NCBI GenBank assembly: GCA_013044285.1
Contig: JABEUS010000013.1
Location: 1 to 39,172, forward strand
DNA length: 39,172 nt
Reading direction: 5' to 3'
Origin: Acidimicrobiaceae bacterium
GTDB taxonomy: Bacteria > Actinomycetota > Acidimicrobiia > Acidimicrobiales > RAAP-2
Shown: in pieces, positions 9,080 through 18,263 of the stretch
How positions within the stretch are numbered: position 1 is the first letter of the stretch
How the letters are laid out: the number at the start of each line of letters is the position of its first letter
Notes under the pieces: generated by a model
Told to the model about the DNA's origin: nothing
The model's input: the letters and a program-made list of their open reading frames with translations, nothing else
Database searches by the model: none
Program-made: the position numbers and the translations under genes

Positions 9080-9879
9080 GGGACGTCACACTCGGGGCGC
9101 CGAGCGTGAAGAAAGACGCGGGAAAAGGGGAAGAAGTACGGGGCGGAGTCGCCGAGCTCGTTCAAGAGTCGCCGTTCGTACTCGGCGACGAACTGTTGGT
9201 AGAGGTTGTCCGGAAGCCGAGTTCGAAATCGCGTGAGTGTCGTACCCTTAACCCACTCCACCACGTGGCGAGTGGAGGGGAGCCGGTGGGGGTAGACCTT
9301 CACCGTGACGTCGATGTCGACGAAGCCCAGGCCATCAAGAATCTGGGCGTATCGGTTCGGAGTGAGGACGTGAGCGACGACGACGTCCGGCGGTGGCCCG
9401 GAGGGTCCCCAGACGGAGGCGTAGGGTTCCTCGGTGGCGAGATCAATAGCGATTCGGTGCTGGGGCTGGTCGGCGTTGGACGGGACTTGTACGGCGAGTT
9501 GTCCACCGGGGCGCAGGCTGGCCGACCAGAGTGCGAGGACGTCGGAGTGAGACGGGGCCCAGTGAAGAGAAGCATTGGCGACGATCAAGTCGACTCCGAC
9601 GGGGTCACTCCAGTGAGCGAGATCACCTTCGACGAAGCGAATCTGAGGAGTCGTGAACGTTCGGGCACGCTCGAGCATGGTGGGAGAGTTATCGACGCCC
9701 ACGACGGTTGCCAGGGGCACACGACGGGCGACGAGTTCGGTCATCTCGCCTGGCCCGCAGCCCAGGTCCACCGCTCGCTCGACTCCACGAGGATCGACGA
9801 GATCGAGAAGGTCGTGAAGAGGCTGGAGTCGCTGTTCGCGAAAGAGGCGGTACTGCTCGGGGTCCCAGGCGTCTCTCAT
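9076..9879 (-). CDS. tam: Trans-aconitate 2-methyltransferase-like SAM methyltransferase
   Basis: WDPEQYRLF...VDLGCGPGEMTELVA...VGVDNSPTML...LIVANASLHW; internal ATG at 9879 aligns with the Tam N-terminus. Confidence 0.82.
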   Translation of the reverse strand: MRDAWDPEQYRLFREQRLQPLHDLLDLVDPRGVERAVDLGCGPGEMTELVARRVPLATVVGVDNSPTMLERARTFTTPQIRFVEGDLAHWSDPVGVDLIVANASLHWAPSHSDVLALWSASLRPGGQLAVQVPSNADQPQHRIAIDLATEEPYASVWGPSGPPPDVVVAHVLTPNRYAQILDGLGFVDIDVTVKVYPHRLPSTRHVVEWVKGTTLTRFRTRLPDNLYQQFVAEYERRLLNELGDSAPYFFPFSRVFLHARRPECDVP

Positions 9880-9919
9880 TGTCGCCAACCCTAGGTCCTC
9901 TTCGATATAGGGTTCAGCC

Positions 9920-10411
9920 ATGGTGGATGTGCAGCTCTTTGCGTGGTACTCCAGTCGAGCGCGAGAGGCGTTCTGGTTCTACTCGAACATCTTTGGCGTC
10001 TCCGACGGAGACTCTCCGCACCGTGACGACTCCTCGGCGGAGGAGTTTGTGAGTGGCCGAATACGGGTGGGTGAGATTGATTTGGTGGTCTTCAACGGGG
10101 AGCCTCACGGAGACTTCTCTTTTTCGAGTGCTCTCTCGATTTTTCTCACCTGCGAGGATCAATCCGAGGTCGACTTCTACTGGGAGTCCCTCTCTAGAGG
10201 CGGAGAGCCGGGTCGTTGTGGCTGGCTACGAGATCCCTACGGACTCTCCTGGCAGATCGTACCCCGCGCCTTTCACGACCTGATGGCAGACCCTGACCTC
10301 GGAGTTCGCGAACGAGTTCGTGCGGCCATGCGCGGGATGGACAAATTTGAGGTGGCTGAGCTGTACCGAGCGGCGGAGGGTCTGTCGCACCCGGAGACCT
10401 CACTAGAGTGA
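9920..10411 (+). CDS. PhnB-like VOC family protein
   Basis: AWYSSRAREAFWFYSNIF...LSIFLTCEDQSEVDFYWESLSRGGEPGRCGWLRDPYGLSWQIVP. Confidence 0.85.
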   Translation: MVDVQLFAWYSSRAREAFWFYSNIFGVSDGDSPHRDDSSAEEFVSGRIRVGEIDLVVFNGEPHGDFSFSSALSIFLTCEDQSEVDFYWESLSRGGEPGRCGWLRDPYGLSWQIVPRAFHDLMADPDLGVRERVRAAMRGMDKFEVAELYRAAEGLSHPETSLE

Positions 10412-10415
10412 AGAC

Positions 10416-10886
10416 ATGAGTGAGGTCGTGGGGCGCGACGGGGAGTGGGGTCTTCCGACACCCTCCCACCTGGACCGCCGCTTGGACGTCACGTGGCGTC
10501 TCGCTCAGCGAGTGGTCGCCCCCGGTGCTCACACCCGAGCTACCGTGACCGTTCGGAACCTGGCGGGAGAGTCTCTCGACGTGTCCTACTCCAAGGTGGC
10601 CGGTGGCGTGACGCGACCGGGCGTGGACGGGTACCTGGGTGTCTTCGGTGAGTTTGTACCCGGAGTTGTGCGGCGAGCTCACATCGCCCCGGGGGACTCC
10701 ATTGAGTTCGAGGCGCTGGTAGGTACTCGTGCGCTACGGGGAGAGCACCTCGAAGACGGCGAGTACGTCGCGGTAGTGGCGGTGACGCTGGGGGTCGGTA
10801 CGTCGAGAACGAAGGCCACCTACGTTCTGAGAGCACCACTCGTCGTGAAGAGTGCGACCGAGTCTTTGAGGGGCGCTTTCGCCTAG
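10416..10886 (+). CDS. Conserved hypothetical, Ig-like/BsuPI-like beta-sandwich
   Basis: Beta-rich; VVAPGAHTRATVTVRNLAGESLDVSY...HIAPGDSIEFEA; TAGAGT-N6-ATG upstream. Confidence 0.55.
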   Translation: MSEVVGRDGEWGLPTPSHLDRRLDVTWRLAQRVVAPGAHTRATVTVRNLAGESLDVSYSKVAGGVTRPGVDGYLGVFGEFVPGVVRRAHIAPGDSIEFEALVGTRALRGEHLEDGEYVAVVAVTLGVGTSRTKATYVLRAPLVVKSATESLRGAFA

Positions 10887-10926
10887 GTGGGGATCCTCGT
10901 CGCCAGACTGAGTTAAGGATGTCGGC

Positions 10927-11238
10927 TCACTGGAAGACGTCGGGATTAACCCTCGTTGAATGCCCGAAGGAGTCGCCCTCATCCGGGTAAATACTTCGTC
11001 CCGTCGTCGTTCTTCGTACTGACTCCGAGAACCTTCGGGGTACACCGGTCACGACGACTGGATCGAGGATGATCACTTCACCCTTCGATCTCGCGGTGAC
11101 ACGTAAGTTCAAGGTTTCCGGGTGGATGAGGTGGAGTGAATGGGGTCTCTGGGCTCCTGATGATGCAGAAGAGTTCAGCGCTTTAATGGTGACGTGAAGT
11201 TGTCGGGAGTAGAGGTGATCACCATCCAGGAGTTGCAC
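10927..11238 (-). CDS. Hypothetical protein (weakly supported)
   Basis: Open frame in a region otherwise without genes; no recognised motif. Confidence 0.25.
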   Translation of the reverse strand: MQLLDGDHLYSRQLHVTIKALNSSASSGAQRPHSLHLIHPETLNLRVTARSKGEVIILDPVVVTGVPRRFSESVRRTTTGRSIYPDEGDSFGHSTRVNPDVFQ

Positions 11239-11264
11239 GCCGCCCGCGGGAGTGCCAACGCCGA

Positions 11265-11705
11265 CTAGGACTCTGAGCCCATCGGCGCAATGGAGTGGGA
11301 GAGCATCCAGCGAATCCCGAAGCGATCGAGCACGACTCCCCAGTACGCCCCCCAGGGAGCAGGGGCCGGGGCTTGGAACTCCGTGCCTTCGAAAACCAGG
11401 CCCGCGTAGATTCGATCGACGAGATCGGAGGAGTCGAGCTCGAGGTTGAGCGTGGTGTTGTTACCAATTCGTACGACCTGGCCCAGGCTTTCCACGAGGT
11501 CGGTCGCCATGAGGACGTACGAACCAAAGATCGTCATCTGAATGTTCATGATGAGGGACCGCTCCGATTCGGGGAGTTCGGGGGAAAAGGGCGCATCCGA
11601 GAAGCGGGTAATCGAGGAGATGCGGCCGTCCATTAGTGAGGCGTAGACGCCGAAGGCCTCCTCGGCCCGCCCGGCAAAGTTGAGGTACGTACTTACAGTC
11701 GTCAT
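11265..11705 (-). CDS. PhnB-like VOC family protein
   Basis: YLNFAGRAEEAFGVYASLM...ATDLVESLG...PAPWGAYWGVVLDRFGIRWMLS; AGGAG upstream of ATG 11705. Confidence 0.88.
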   Translation of the reverse strand: MTTVSTYLNFAGRAEEAFGVYASLMDGRISSITRFSDAPFSPELPESERSLIMNIQMTIFGSYVLMATDLVESLGQVVRIGNNTTLNLELDSSDLVDRIYAGLVFEGTEFQAPAPAPWGAYWGVVLDRFGIRWMLSHSIAPMGSES

Positions 11706-11764
11706 CTGGTCTCCTAGGCAGTGAGCGAACCCTAGTCCCGTCGAGAGTCGGCGACAATGGAGAG

Positions 11765-12445
11765 GTGACCTCCCCACCTTCTCACGTCATGTTCGACCTC
11801 GACGGAACCTTGATGGACTCGTCTCCCGGTATCGTCCACTGCTTTCAACTCACCCTGGCCGAGTGGGGGCGAGAGGCTCCGCTCGAGCAGTTGCGGACCC
11901 TCATCGGACCCCCCTTGCGGCACTCCTTTCACCTTCTGGGCTACGCCGACGAGGACCTCGACGAAGTGGTCGAGTGTTACCGAGGGTTTTACGCCACGGT
12001 CGGTCTTCGCGAAGCCGAACTCTACGACGGAGTGTCCAGCACCCTTGCGGCTTTGAGGAGTCGCGGGGTTCGGCTCGGTGTGGCGACGGCCAAGCGGGAC
12101 GACTTCGCACGAGAAATGCTCCGGGATCGGAGGGTCGACGATCTTTTCGACGAGATCGCCGGGGCCTCAATGGACTTACGTGTGACCGATAAGGCCGACA
12201 TCATGGCTCACGTACTCACCGCGTGGGATAACCCACCCCCTCGATCGGTGTGGATGGTCGGGGACCGGGCCTTCGACATGGTCGGGGCCCGCCACCACGG
12301 GGTGGTGGGCGTGGGGGTGTTGTGGGGCTTCGGTGACGCTGATGAACTTCGCGCCGCGGGAGCCGACCGGCTGATAACCCGGGTCGAACAACTTCTCGAC
12401 GAGTCTGTCGGCGAGCCCACTACGATGGACTTTCGTGGCGCGTGA
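11765..12445 (+). CDS. HAD hydrolase, phosphoglycolate phosphatase-like
   Basis: MFDLDGTLMDSSPG, GVATAKR, WMVGDRAFDMVGARHHGV motifs. Confidence 0.88.
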   Translation: MTSPPSHVMFDLDGTLMDSSPGIVHCFQLTLAEWGREAPLEQLRTLIGPPLRHSFHLLGYADEDLDEVVECYRGFYATVGLREAELYDGVSSTLAALRSRGVRLGVATAKRDDFAREMLRDRRVDDLFDEIAGASMDLRVTDKADIMAHVLTAWDNPPPRSVWMVGDRAFDMVGARHHGVVGVGVLWGFGDADELRAAGADRLITRVEQLLDESVGEPTTMDFRGA

Positions 12446-13817
12446 GTCGTCGGGACCAAGTGAGCGCCAGAGGGTTCCCCAGCCCCTGATCAAGCGGCGG
12501 GTACCCTCCGGGCGAGGGGCGATGGAGCAACCCAACGTCACTCACGACGGTGCGGCGGCGCTCACCCCCCGGTTCTGGGTGGCCCTCGTGGTGGCTTCGG
12601 TGCTTACCGGCCTCATTGGACAGGCCCTCATGTGGTTGCTTCGCGCGGTCGAGTACTGGGCCTACGGTTTTCGTTCGGGGAGTTATCAGGCGGCGGTGGC
12701 CGCCACCTCACCCCTGCACCGCGTGCTGATGCTGCTGCTCGCGGGAGTGTTAGGAGCGCTCGGGTGGTACGCCACGAGACGGTATCTCGCGCACCAGAGC
12801 TCAGAGATTGACGACGCGGTCTGGAACGGTTCAGGAAAAGTGCACGTTCGGCGTTCACTCGCGACGTCAGTGGTGTCGGAGGTCACGATTGGTCTCGGCG
12901 CCTCGGCGGGCCGCGAAGCAGCTCCGAAACTCATGGGTGGGGCGGTTGCGAGCTTTCTCTCCACCCGTTTCGCGTTGAGTGACGGCCAGCGAGTCCTCCT
13001 GGTGGCCTGCGCGGGTGGCGCCGGTCTCGCGGCGGTCTATAACGTCCCCCTGGGTGGAGCTTTCTTCACGGCCGAGGTGATGCTCGGGAGCTTCGCCCTC
13101 CCGGTGGTGTTGGCCGCCCTCAGCAGTTCCTTCATCGCCACGCTGACGGGTTGGTTGACCCTTTCCCACGCCGCTACTTACTCCGACGTCGCGAACTTTC
13201 AGTACTCGACCTCTCTGTTGGTGTGGTCGAGTATCGCCGGAGTCGTGATTGGACTCTTCGCCGCCGCGAATATCCGAATTCTTGGGTGGGTCGCTCACCG
13301 ACGTCCTCGAGGTGCGAACTTGCTCTGGGTCATGCCTCTCGCATTTACCTTCTTGGGGATAGTGGGAATCTGGCGGCCCGAGTTGTTCGGCAACGGAATC
13401 GACATTGCTCATCAGGCCTTCCTGGGAGTGGGAACGCTCTCCCTGCTACTGCTGCTGGCCGTTCTCAAACCTCTCGCCACTGCTCTGACACTCGGGGCGG
13501 GAGCGGCCGGCGGCGTCTTCACTCCGGTGCTCGCGACGGGGGCGGCCCTCGGTGGAGCTCTCGGAGTCGCCTGGGCTCATCTGTGGCCGGGGGCGCCAGT
13601 AGGGGCGTGCGCTCTCGTGGGGGCGGCCGCGATGATCGGTTCATCCATGCAGGCCCCCCTCGCCGCACTCGCTCTCGTGACCGAGCTCACCCACTCGGGT
13701 CTGGGTGTCATGATCCCGATGATTGCGGCGACCACGATTGCGACGCTGGTGGTGCGCACGCTCGACGGTTACTCGATCTACACGGCGCGTCTCCCGCGTC
13801 ACGAAGGAGGAACGTGA
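12435..13817 (+). CDS. ClC family chloride channel/antiporter
   Basis: GLGASAGREAAPKLMGG and GAGAAGGVFTPVLATGAALGG selectivity-filter motifs; multiple TM segments. Confidence 0.9.
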   Translation: MARESSGPSERQRVPQPLIKRRVPSGRGAMEQPNVTHDGAAALTPRFWVALVVASVLTGLIGQALMWLLRAVEYWAYGFRSGSYQAAVAATSPLHRVLMLLLAGVLGALGWYATRRYLAHQSSEIDDAVWNGSGKVHVRRSLATSVVSEVTIGLGASAGREAAPKLMGGAVASFLSTRFALSDGQRVLLVACAGGAGLAAVYNVPLGGAFFTAEVMLGSFALPVVLAALSSSFIATLTGWLTLSHAATYSDVANFQYSTSLLVWSSIAGVVIGLFAAANIRILGWVAHRRPRGANLLWVMPLAFTFLGIVGIWRPELFGNGIDIAHQAFLGVGTLSLLLLLAVLKPLATALTLGAGAAGGVFTPVLATGAALGGALGVAWAHLWPGAPVGACALVGAAAMIGSSMQAPLAALALVTELTHSGLGVMIPMIAATTIATLVVRTLDGYSIYTARLPRHEGGT

Positions 13818-14749
13818 GTTCGATTGTCGTGCGACCCATGAGCGCCGAGGAGTGGCCGGCGTACCGTGATATCAGGCTGGAGTCTCTGGCCGACGAACCC
13901 GAGGCCTACGGCCTCACGTTCGCCGAAGCGACCGAGTGGGCGGAGGAGCAGTGGCGAAATCGCCTCAGCGGTCGGTCGGTCTTTGTCGCGGAGGCGGACG
14001 GGAAACTCATCGGGACGGCTAACGGAGCTCCTCACGAGTCCCAACCGGGGGAGTACTTCCTCTTCGGAATGTACGTCACTCCGACGTGGCGGGGCCGAGG
14101 TGTAGCCGAAACACTCATCGATGCGGTGTCGGCCTGGGCGTGGTCTCAGGGGGCTCGCAACATCGATCTTTTCGTGAACTCGATTCTGCCGCGAGCGCTC
14201 GGTCTCTACGCCAAGGCGGGTTTCGTGCGCACGGGTGAGATTCACACGATGCCGAGTAGGCCGGGACTCGAGATGTGGCGCCTACGACGCTCCTTGACGG
14301 AGTGGGAGTTCGCGGTTCGCCGAGTCGACGCGGAAGTCCTCTACCCGCTACGACGCCGGGTTCTTCGATTTAACGACCCGTCGCGAATCGTGGCCGACCC
14401 TCGCGACCACGAGACGGAGAGTCGTCACTACGGAGGTTTCGTTGGACCTCGACTCGTCGTCAGCGCTTCGTGGTACCCGTCGACGTCCCCGGTGGATCCG
14501 GCGCTTCCTACCTGGCAGTTGCGCTACATGGCGACCGACCTCGACGTGCAGGGTTTGGGTCTCGGGCGCACTGTGATCGAGGTGGCGTTGGAGGAGTTGC
14601 GGGCCATGGGCGTGGCTCAAGTGTGGGCCAACGGTCGAGACACCGCACTTCCTTTCTACGATCGCACGGGCTGGGCGCGCGTGCCCGGATCAGAACATTT
14701 GAGCCCGGAAACCCAGTTGCCCCATACGGTGATCTACCGCAACCTCTAG
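13814..14749 (+). CDS. Tandem GNAT acetyltransferase (two GNAT domains)
   Basis: First domain VTPTWRGRGVAETLIDAV; second domain DLDVQGLGLGRTVIEVALEEL; AAGGAGG Shine-Dalgarno before GTG 13814. Confidence 0.85.
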   Translation: MSSIVVRPMSAEEWPAYRDIRLESLADEPEAYGLTFAEATEWAEEQWRNRLSGRSVFVAEADGKLIGTANGAPHESQPGEYFLFGMYVTPTWRGRGVAETLIDAVSAWAWSQGARNIDLFVNSILPRALGLYAKAGFVRTGEIHTMPSRPGLEMWRLRRSLTEWEFAVRRVDAEVLYPLRRRVLRFNDPSRIVADPRDHETESRHYGGFVGPRLVVSASWYPSTSPVDPALPTWQLRYMATDLDVQGLGLGRTVIEVALEELRAMGVAQVWANGRDTALPFYDRTGWARVPGSEHLSPETQLPHTVIYRNL

Positions 14750-14779
14750 GAGGTCGGTCCGTTTGGCTACATTGAATTC

Positions 14780-15808
14780 ATGCGCTCTTCTGTTCGTTAC
14801 GCCCTCGCCCTCGCCGTCGTTGTTCTCGGAGTCGGTATCTACGCCCTCACCAAGAAGTCGTCACCCTCGAAGCCGGCGACACCCTCGACGACGTCGACCA
14901 CCAAACCCGCGGTCCCGATTGCTCCCCTGACCGGGCTTCCTGATCCCGGTGGAGCGGCGCTGACCCGACCCGCCCTCGTCGTGAAGATCGAGAACGACAC
15001 GAACGCACTTCCGCAGTTCGGAATTGACCAGGCCGACGTCATCTACGAGGAGATCGTGAACGGTGGCATTACCCGACTGGCCGCCGTCTTCAACCAGAAC
15101 GCTCCGGCCAAGATTGGACCGATTCGGTCCGTGCGCCCCACGGACACCCAGATCGTCTGGCCACTGGGCGGAATATTCGCCTTCTCCGGTGGGGCCCCCT
15201 ACGCCATCGCCTCCATCTCGACGGCGCCGGTGAAGCTCGTGGATGAGTCCTCCGCGGGAGCGGCCATGTTCCGTGATCCCAACCGGGTCGCGCCCTACAA
15301 CCTCTACGGAAACACCTCCCAGCTCTTCGCCTTCGGGGGAAAGCCCACGCCGCCGCCCCACCTCTTCACCTACCGGGCGGCGAACGCACCGGTGCCGGGT
15401 GTTCCGGTCGCCTCCGTCTTCGTCCCCTTCCCCAGCATCTACGGCGAGTTGTGGACCTGGAACGCGACCTTGCACGGCTGGGTGCGCTCTCGCCCGGCCT
15501 TCATCAGTGGCTACGGTCTGCACGACATCACCGGAACGGGAGCCATTGAGGCGCCGAAGAACGTGATCGTGCAGTACGTGAACTACGTGAACGGGGTCGG
15601 ATCCTTTACCTCCTACGGAGATCTCCAGAGTGGGGGCGTGGCCGATATCTTTACCGCTGGTCACGAGATCACCGGTACGTGGAAGCGGGCCTCTAAGTCG
15701 TCCGTGATTCAGTATCTGGACGCCCAGGGTCACCCCATCGCGCTCACCCCCGGCCAGACCTGGGTGGATCTCTTGAACGACGGGGCTGCTCTGACGGTGA
15801 CGCACTAG
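14780..15808 (+). CDS. DUF3048-domain (YerB-like) exported protein
   Basis: N-terminal hydrophobic segment; PLTGLPDPG...ALVVKIENDTNALPQFGIDQADVIYEEIVNGGITRLAAVF...GPIRSVRPTD. Confidence 0.85.
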   Translation: MRSSVRYALALAVVVLGVGIYALTKKSSPSKPATPSTTSTTKPAVPIAPLTGLPDPGGAALTRPALVVKIENDTNALPQFGIDQADVIYEEIVNGGITRLAAVFNQNAPAKIGPIRSVRPTDTQIVWPLGGIFAFSGGAPYAIASISTAPVKLVDESSAGAAMFRDPNRVAPYNLYGNTSQLFAFGGKPTPPPHLFTYRAANAPVPGVPVASVFVPFPSIYGELWTWNATLHGWVRSRPAFISGYGLHDITGTGAIEAPKNVIVQYVNYVNGVGSFTSYGDLQSGGVADIFTAGHEITGTWKRASKSSVIQYLDAQGHPIALTPGQTWVDLLNDGAALTVTH

Positions 15809-15810
15809 CC

Positions 15811-16830
15811 GTGGTGCGTCTGGCCAACATGTACGGGCCCGAGGCCACCTTCCTCGGGGTGGCTCCGGGGGACCCCGACGACGTCTCGACGTGGCTCGAC
15901 GCTCAAGCACTGATTATTGGAGCACCCTTTGACGGGGGTACGTCCCATCGTTCGGGGTGCCGATTCGGCCCCTACGCCCTGCGTACCAGTGACTACCTAC
16001 CCCACGACGGGATGCGTCCCTCGCTGGCTCTGGGGGTGGACCCCCTCGTCGAACTCGGTGTTCGCGACCTCGGGGACGTGGAGATGCCCTCCGGTGACCT
16101 GGCTCTCTCGATGTCCCGTTTGGAAGCGCTGGTGACTCGCGTCGCGCAGTGGGGCGCGGTTCCGGTAATTCTGGGTGGAGATCACACCATTGCCTGGCCC
16201 GACGTCACCGGAGTCGCGCGCGCCCGGGGTTGGGGTCGGGTGTCGGTTATCCACTTCGACGCCCACGCCGACACCGCCGAATCCCAGTTCGGATCTCTCT
16301 ACGGTCACGGGACCCCCATGCGTCGCCTGATTGAGTCGGGAGCCTGTCGGGGCGATCGCTTCATTCAGATCGGCCTGCGGGGCTACTGGCCCGAGCCCGA
16401 GACCCTCGCGTGGATGGCCGCTCAGGGCATGCGGAGCTTCGAGATGACCGAGATTGTGGAACGGGGCCTCGACGTGGTGTTGGATGACGCCATTGCACTC
16501 GCTCTTGACGACTGTGACGCCGTCTTTGTCTCCGTCGACGTTGACGTGGTGGATCCGGGTTCGGCGCCGGGTACGGGCACTCCGGAGCCGGGGGGCTTGA
16601 GTGCGCGTCAACTCCTCGACGCGGTGCGTCGTCTCGCCATGGAGGTTCCTCTGGCCGGGCTCGACGTGGTGGAGGTCTCCCCCCCGTTCGATCACGCCGA
16701 GATTACGGCGTACCTCGGCAACCGTGTCGTTCTTGAGGCCCTCGGGGGACTGACCTGGCGACGCCGTCGTGAGGCGGGAGACCCGGTGCGACGCCCCGGG
16801 TCTCCCCTCCTCGAGGGACGGACGCCCTAG
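15811..16830 (+). CDS. speB: Agmatinase/arginase family ureohydrolase
   Basis: GGDHTIAWPD, HFDAHADTAES, VSVDVDVVDPGSAPGTGTPEPGGL metal-binding motifs. Confidence 0.9.
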   Translation: MVRLANMYGPEATFLGVAPGDPDDVSTWLDAQALIIGAPFDGGTSHRSGCRFGPYALRTSDYLPHDGMRPSLALGVDPLVELGVRDLGDVEMPSGDLALSMSRLEALVTRVAQWGAVPVILGGDHTIAWPDVTGVARARGWGRVSVIHFDAHADTAESQFGSLYGHGTPMRRLIESGACRGDRFIQIGLRGYWPEPETLAWMAAQGMRSFEMTEIVERGLDVVLDDAIALALDDCDAVFVSVDVDVVDPGSAPGTGTPEPGGLSARQLLDAVRRLAMEVPLAGLDVVEVSPPFDHAEITAYLGNRVVLEALGGLTWRRRREAGDPVRRPGSPLLEGRTP

Positions 16831-18182
16831 CGCAGAGACTCCAAGATCTCGCTCACGAGCTCGTCGGTGGTGTCGGGGTGCATAAAGGCGATGCGGGCGA
16901 CCGTTTCGCCCTCCCACTTGGTGGGCGTCACGAAGGCCACCTGGCGCCGTAGGAGGTCCGCGCTCCACCGGGTGTAGTCCTCGTCGGACCAGCCGGGACG
17001 GCGAAAGAGGACCACCGACAAACTGGCCGGTCGCACGAGTTCGAGGTGATCGGACTTCTCGATGAGTACGGCCGTTCGCTCGGCCAAGTCCAGTCCGCGC
17101 TGAACGGCCGACTCGTAGTGGGCCGTTCCGTACGTCACCAGGGAGAACCAGAACGGAAGGCCCCGGGCGCGCCTGGACAGCATGATCGCGAAGTCCGACG
17201 GGTTCCAGTCGACGTCGTCATCTTGGTGCAAGACGTCGAGATACCCGGCTTGTTGGGCGAGCACGCTGCGCGCGGTGGCCGGGTCGCGCCAGAGGAGTGC
17301 GCAGCAGTCCAGAGGCGCGAAGAGCCACTTGTGGGGGTCGACGATGAAGGAGTCGGCGTGGCGCAGTCCGTGAAACTGGTCGGCCGCGGAGGAGAACATG
17401 GCCGCCCCGCCGTACGCCCCGTCGACGTGGAACCACCAGCCTCGCTCCCGGGCCAATGATCCAAGGCCCTCGAGGTCATCGATGATGCCGGCGTTGGTCG
17501 TTCCCGCCGTTGCCACCACGCCGATGATGGTCTCGGGGTGGGGATCGTTCGCGAGGGCCGCTTCGAGGGCGGCCCGAGTGAAGCGGTGGTCGTCGGGTTC
17601 GACAATGAGGGATTCGACCCCGATCACGTGAAGGGCCTTGCCGATACTCGAGTGGGCGTCGGCGGAAATCGCGAAGCGCAGCGAGTGTGGAGACAGGTGG
17701 GACTGACGAGCTCGTCCGACGTCTCGGGCGACGGTGAGAGCGGAGAGGTTGCCAATGGAGCCCCCCGACACGAAGGCCCCGCCCGTGCCCTCGGCCATCC
17801 CGGCGCGCTCGGCGAGAAAGTCCAGCGCCTGGTTTTCCGCGGCGACGACTCCGGCCGCCTCGAGCCAGGAGGTCCCGTTCAGGCCCGAGCAGGCCACAAT
17901 CATGTCGAAGAGGAGGGAGTACTCCGTCGGCGCGTTAGGAATGAAGGCCAAGAAACCGGGAGAGTCAACGGAGACCACGTGGGGGGCCAACTGATCGCGC
18001 CACAGAGTGAGAATCTCGAGAGGATCGCGCCCCTGGGCCGTGATGAGTCCTTCGAGGGAGGGAAGGGGCGTGGGGGCGTGCGAGCCGTAGTCGAGGGGAG
18101 CATCTTCACGAAGCCGCTCTCGGCAGTATTCGAACACCGCCTCGGTGAAGGACTCGTTGTATGTAAACATCGGGTGCGCCAT
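16827..18182 (-). CDS. Group II PLP-dependent decarboxylase
   Basis: FVSGGSIGNLSALTVAR, HVDGAYGGAAMF, DPHKWLFAPLDC; ATG at 18182 with GAGGAG upstream; the ORF-track extension to 19040 is antisense to pheA. Confidence 0.9.
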   Translation of the reverse strand: MAHPMFTYNESFTEAVFEYCRERLREDAPLDYGSHAPTPLPSLEGLITAQGRDPLEILTLWRDQLAPHVVSVDSPGFLAFIPNAPTEYSLLFDMIVACSGLNGTSWLEAAGVVAAENQALDFLAERAGMAEGTGGAFVSGGSIGNLSALTVARDVGRARQSHLSPHSLRFAISADAHSSIGKALHVIGVESLIVEPDDHRFTRAALEAALANDPHPETIIGVVATAGTTNAGIIDDLEGLGSLARERGWWFHVDGAYGGAAMFSSAADQFHGLRHADSFIVDPHKWLFAPLDCCALLWRDPATARSVLAQQAGYLDVLHQDDDVDWNPSDFAIMLSRRARGLPFWFSLVTYGTAHYESAVQRGLDLAERTAVLIEKSDHLELVRPASLSVVLFRRPGWSDEDYTRWSADLLRRQVAFVTPTKWEGETVARIAFMHPDTTDELVSEILESLR

Positions 18183-18263
18183 TGCACTCTCCTCGCCGCG
18201 TCGACCAGAGTCCATGCTAGGGCCTCGCCGACGGGCCCCAGGAAGCCCACTACGATGACTCGG

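Noticed and set aside
8677-9894. 405-aa plus-strand ORF
   Set aside because: Overlaps the permease out of frame and runs antisense to tam; no recognisable domain.
9919-9922. CATG shared by divergent ATG starts of tam and the VOC gene
   Set aside because: Tam family alignment favours ATG 9879, leaving a normal ~40-bp gap; the interlocked starts are probably fortuitous.
11214-11223. 10-bp palindrome GGTGATCACC
   Set aside because: Too short and isolated to call a regulatory site; lies in a weakly supported ORF.
13151-13813. Plus-strand ORF extension upstream of the tandem-GNAT gene
   Set aside because: Out-of-frame overlap with the ClC gene; true start is GTG 13814 after AAGGAGG.
17538-18254. 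Plus-strand ORF extension upstream of pheA
   Set aside because: Antisense to the PLP decarboxylase; pheA homology begins at IGFLGPEGSF near 18264.
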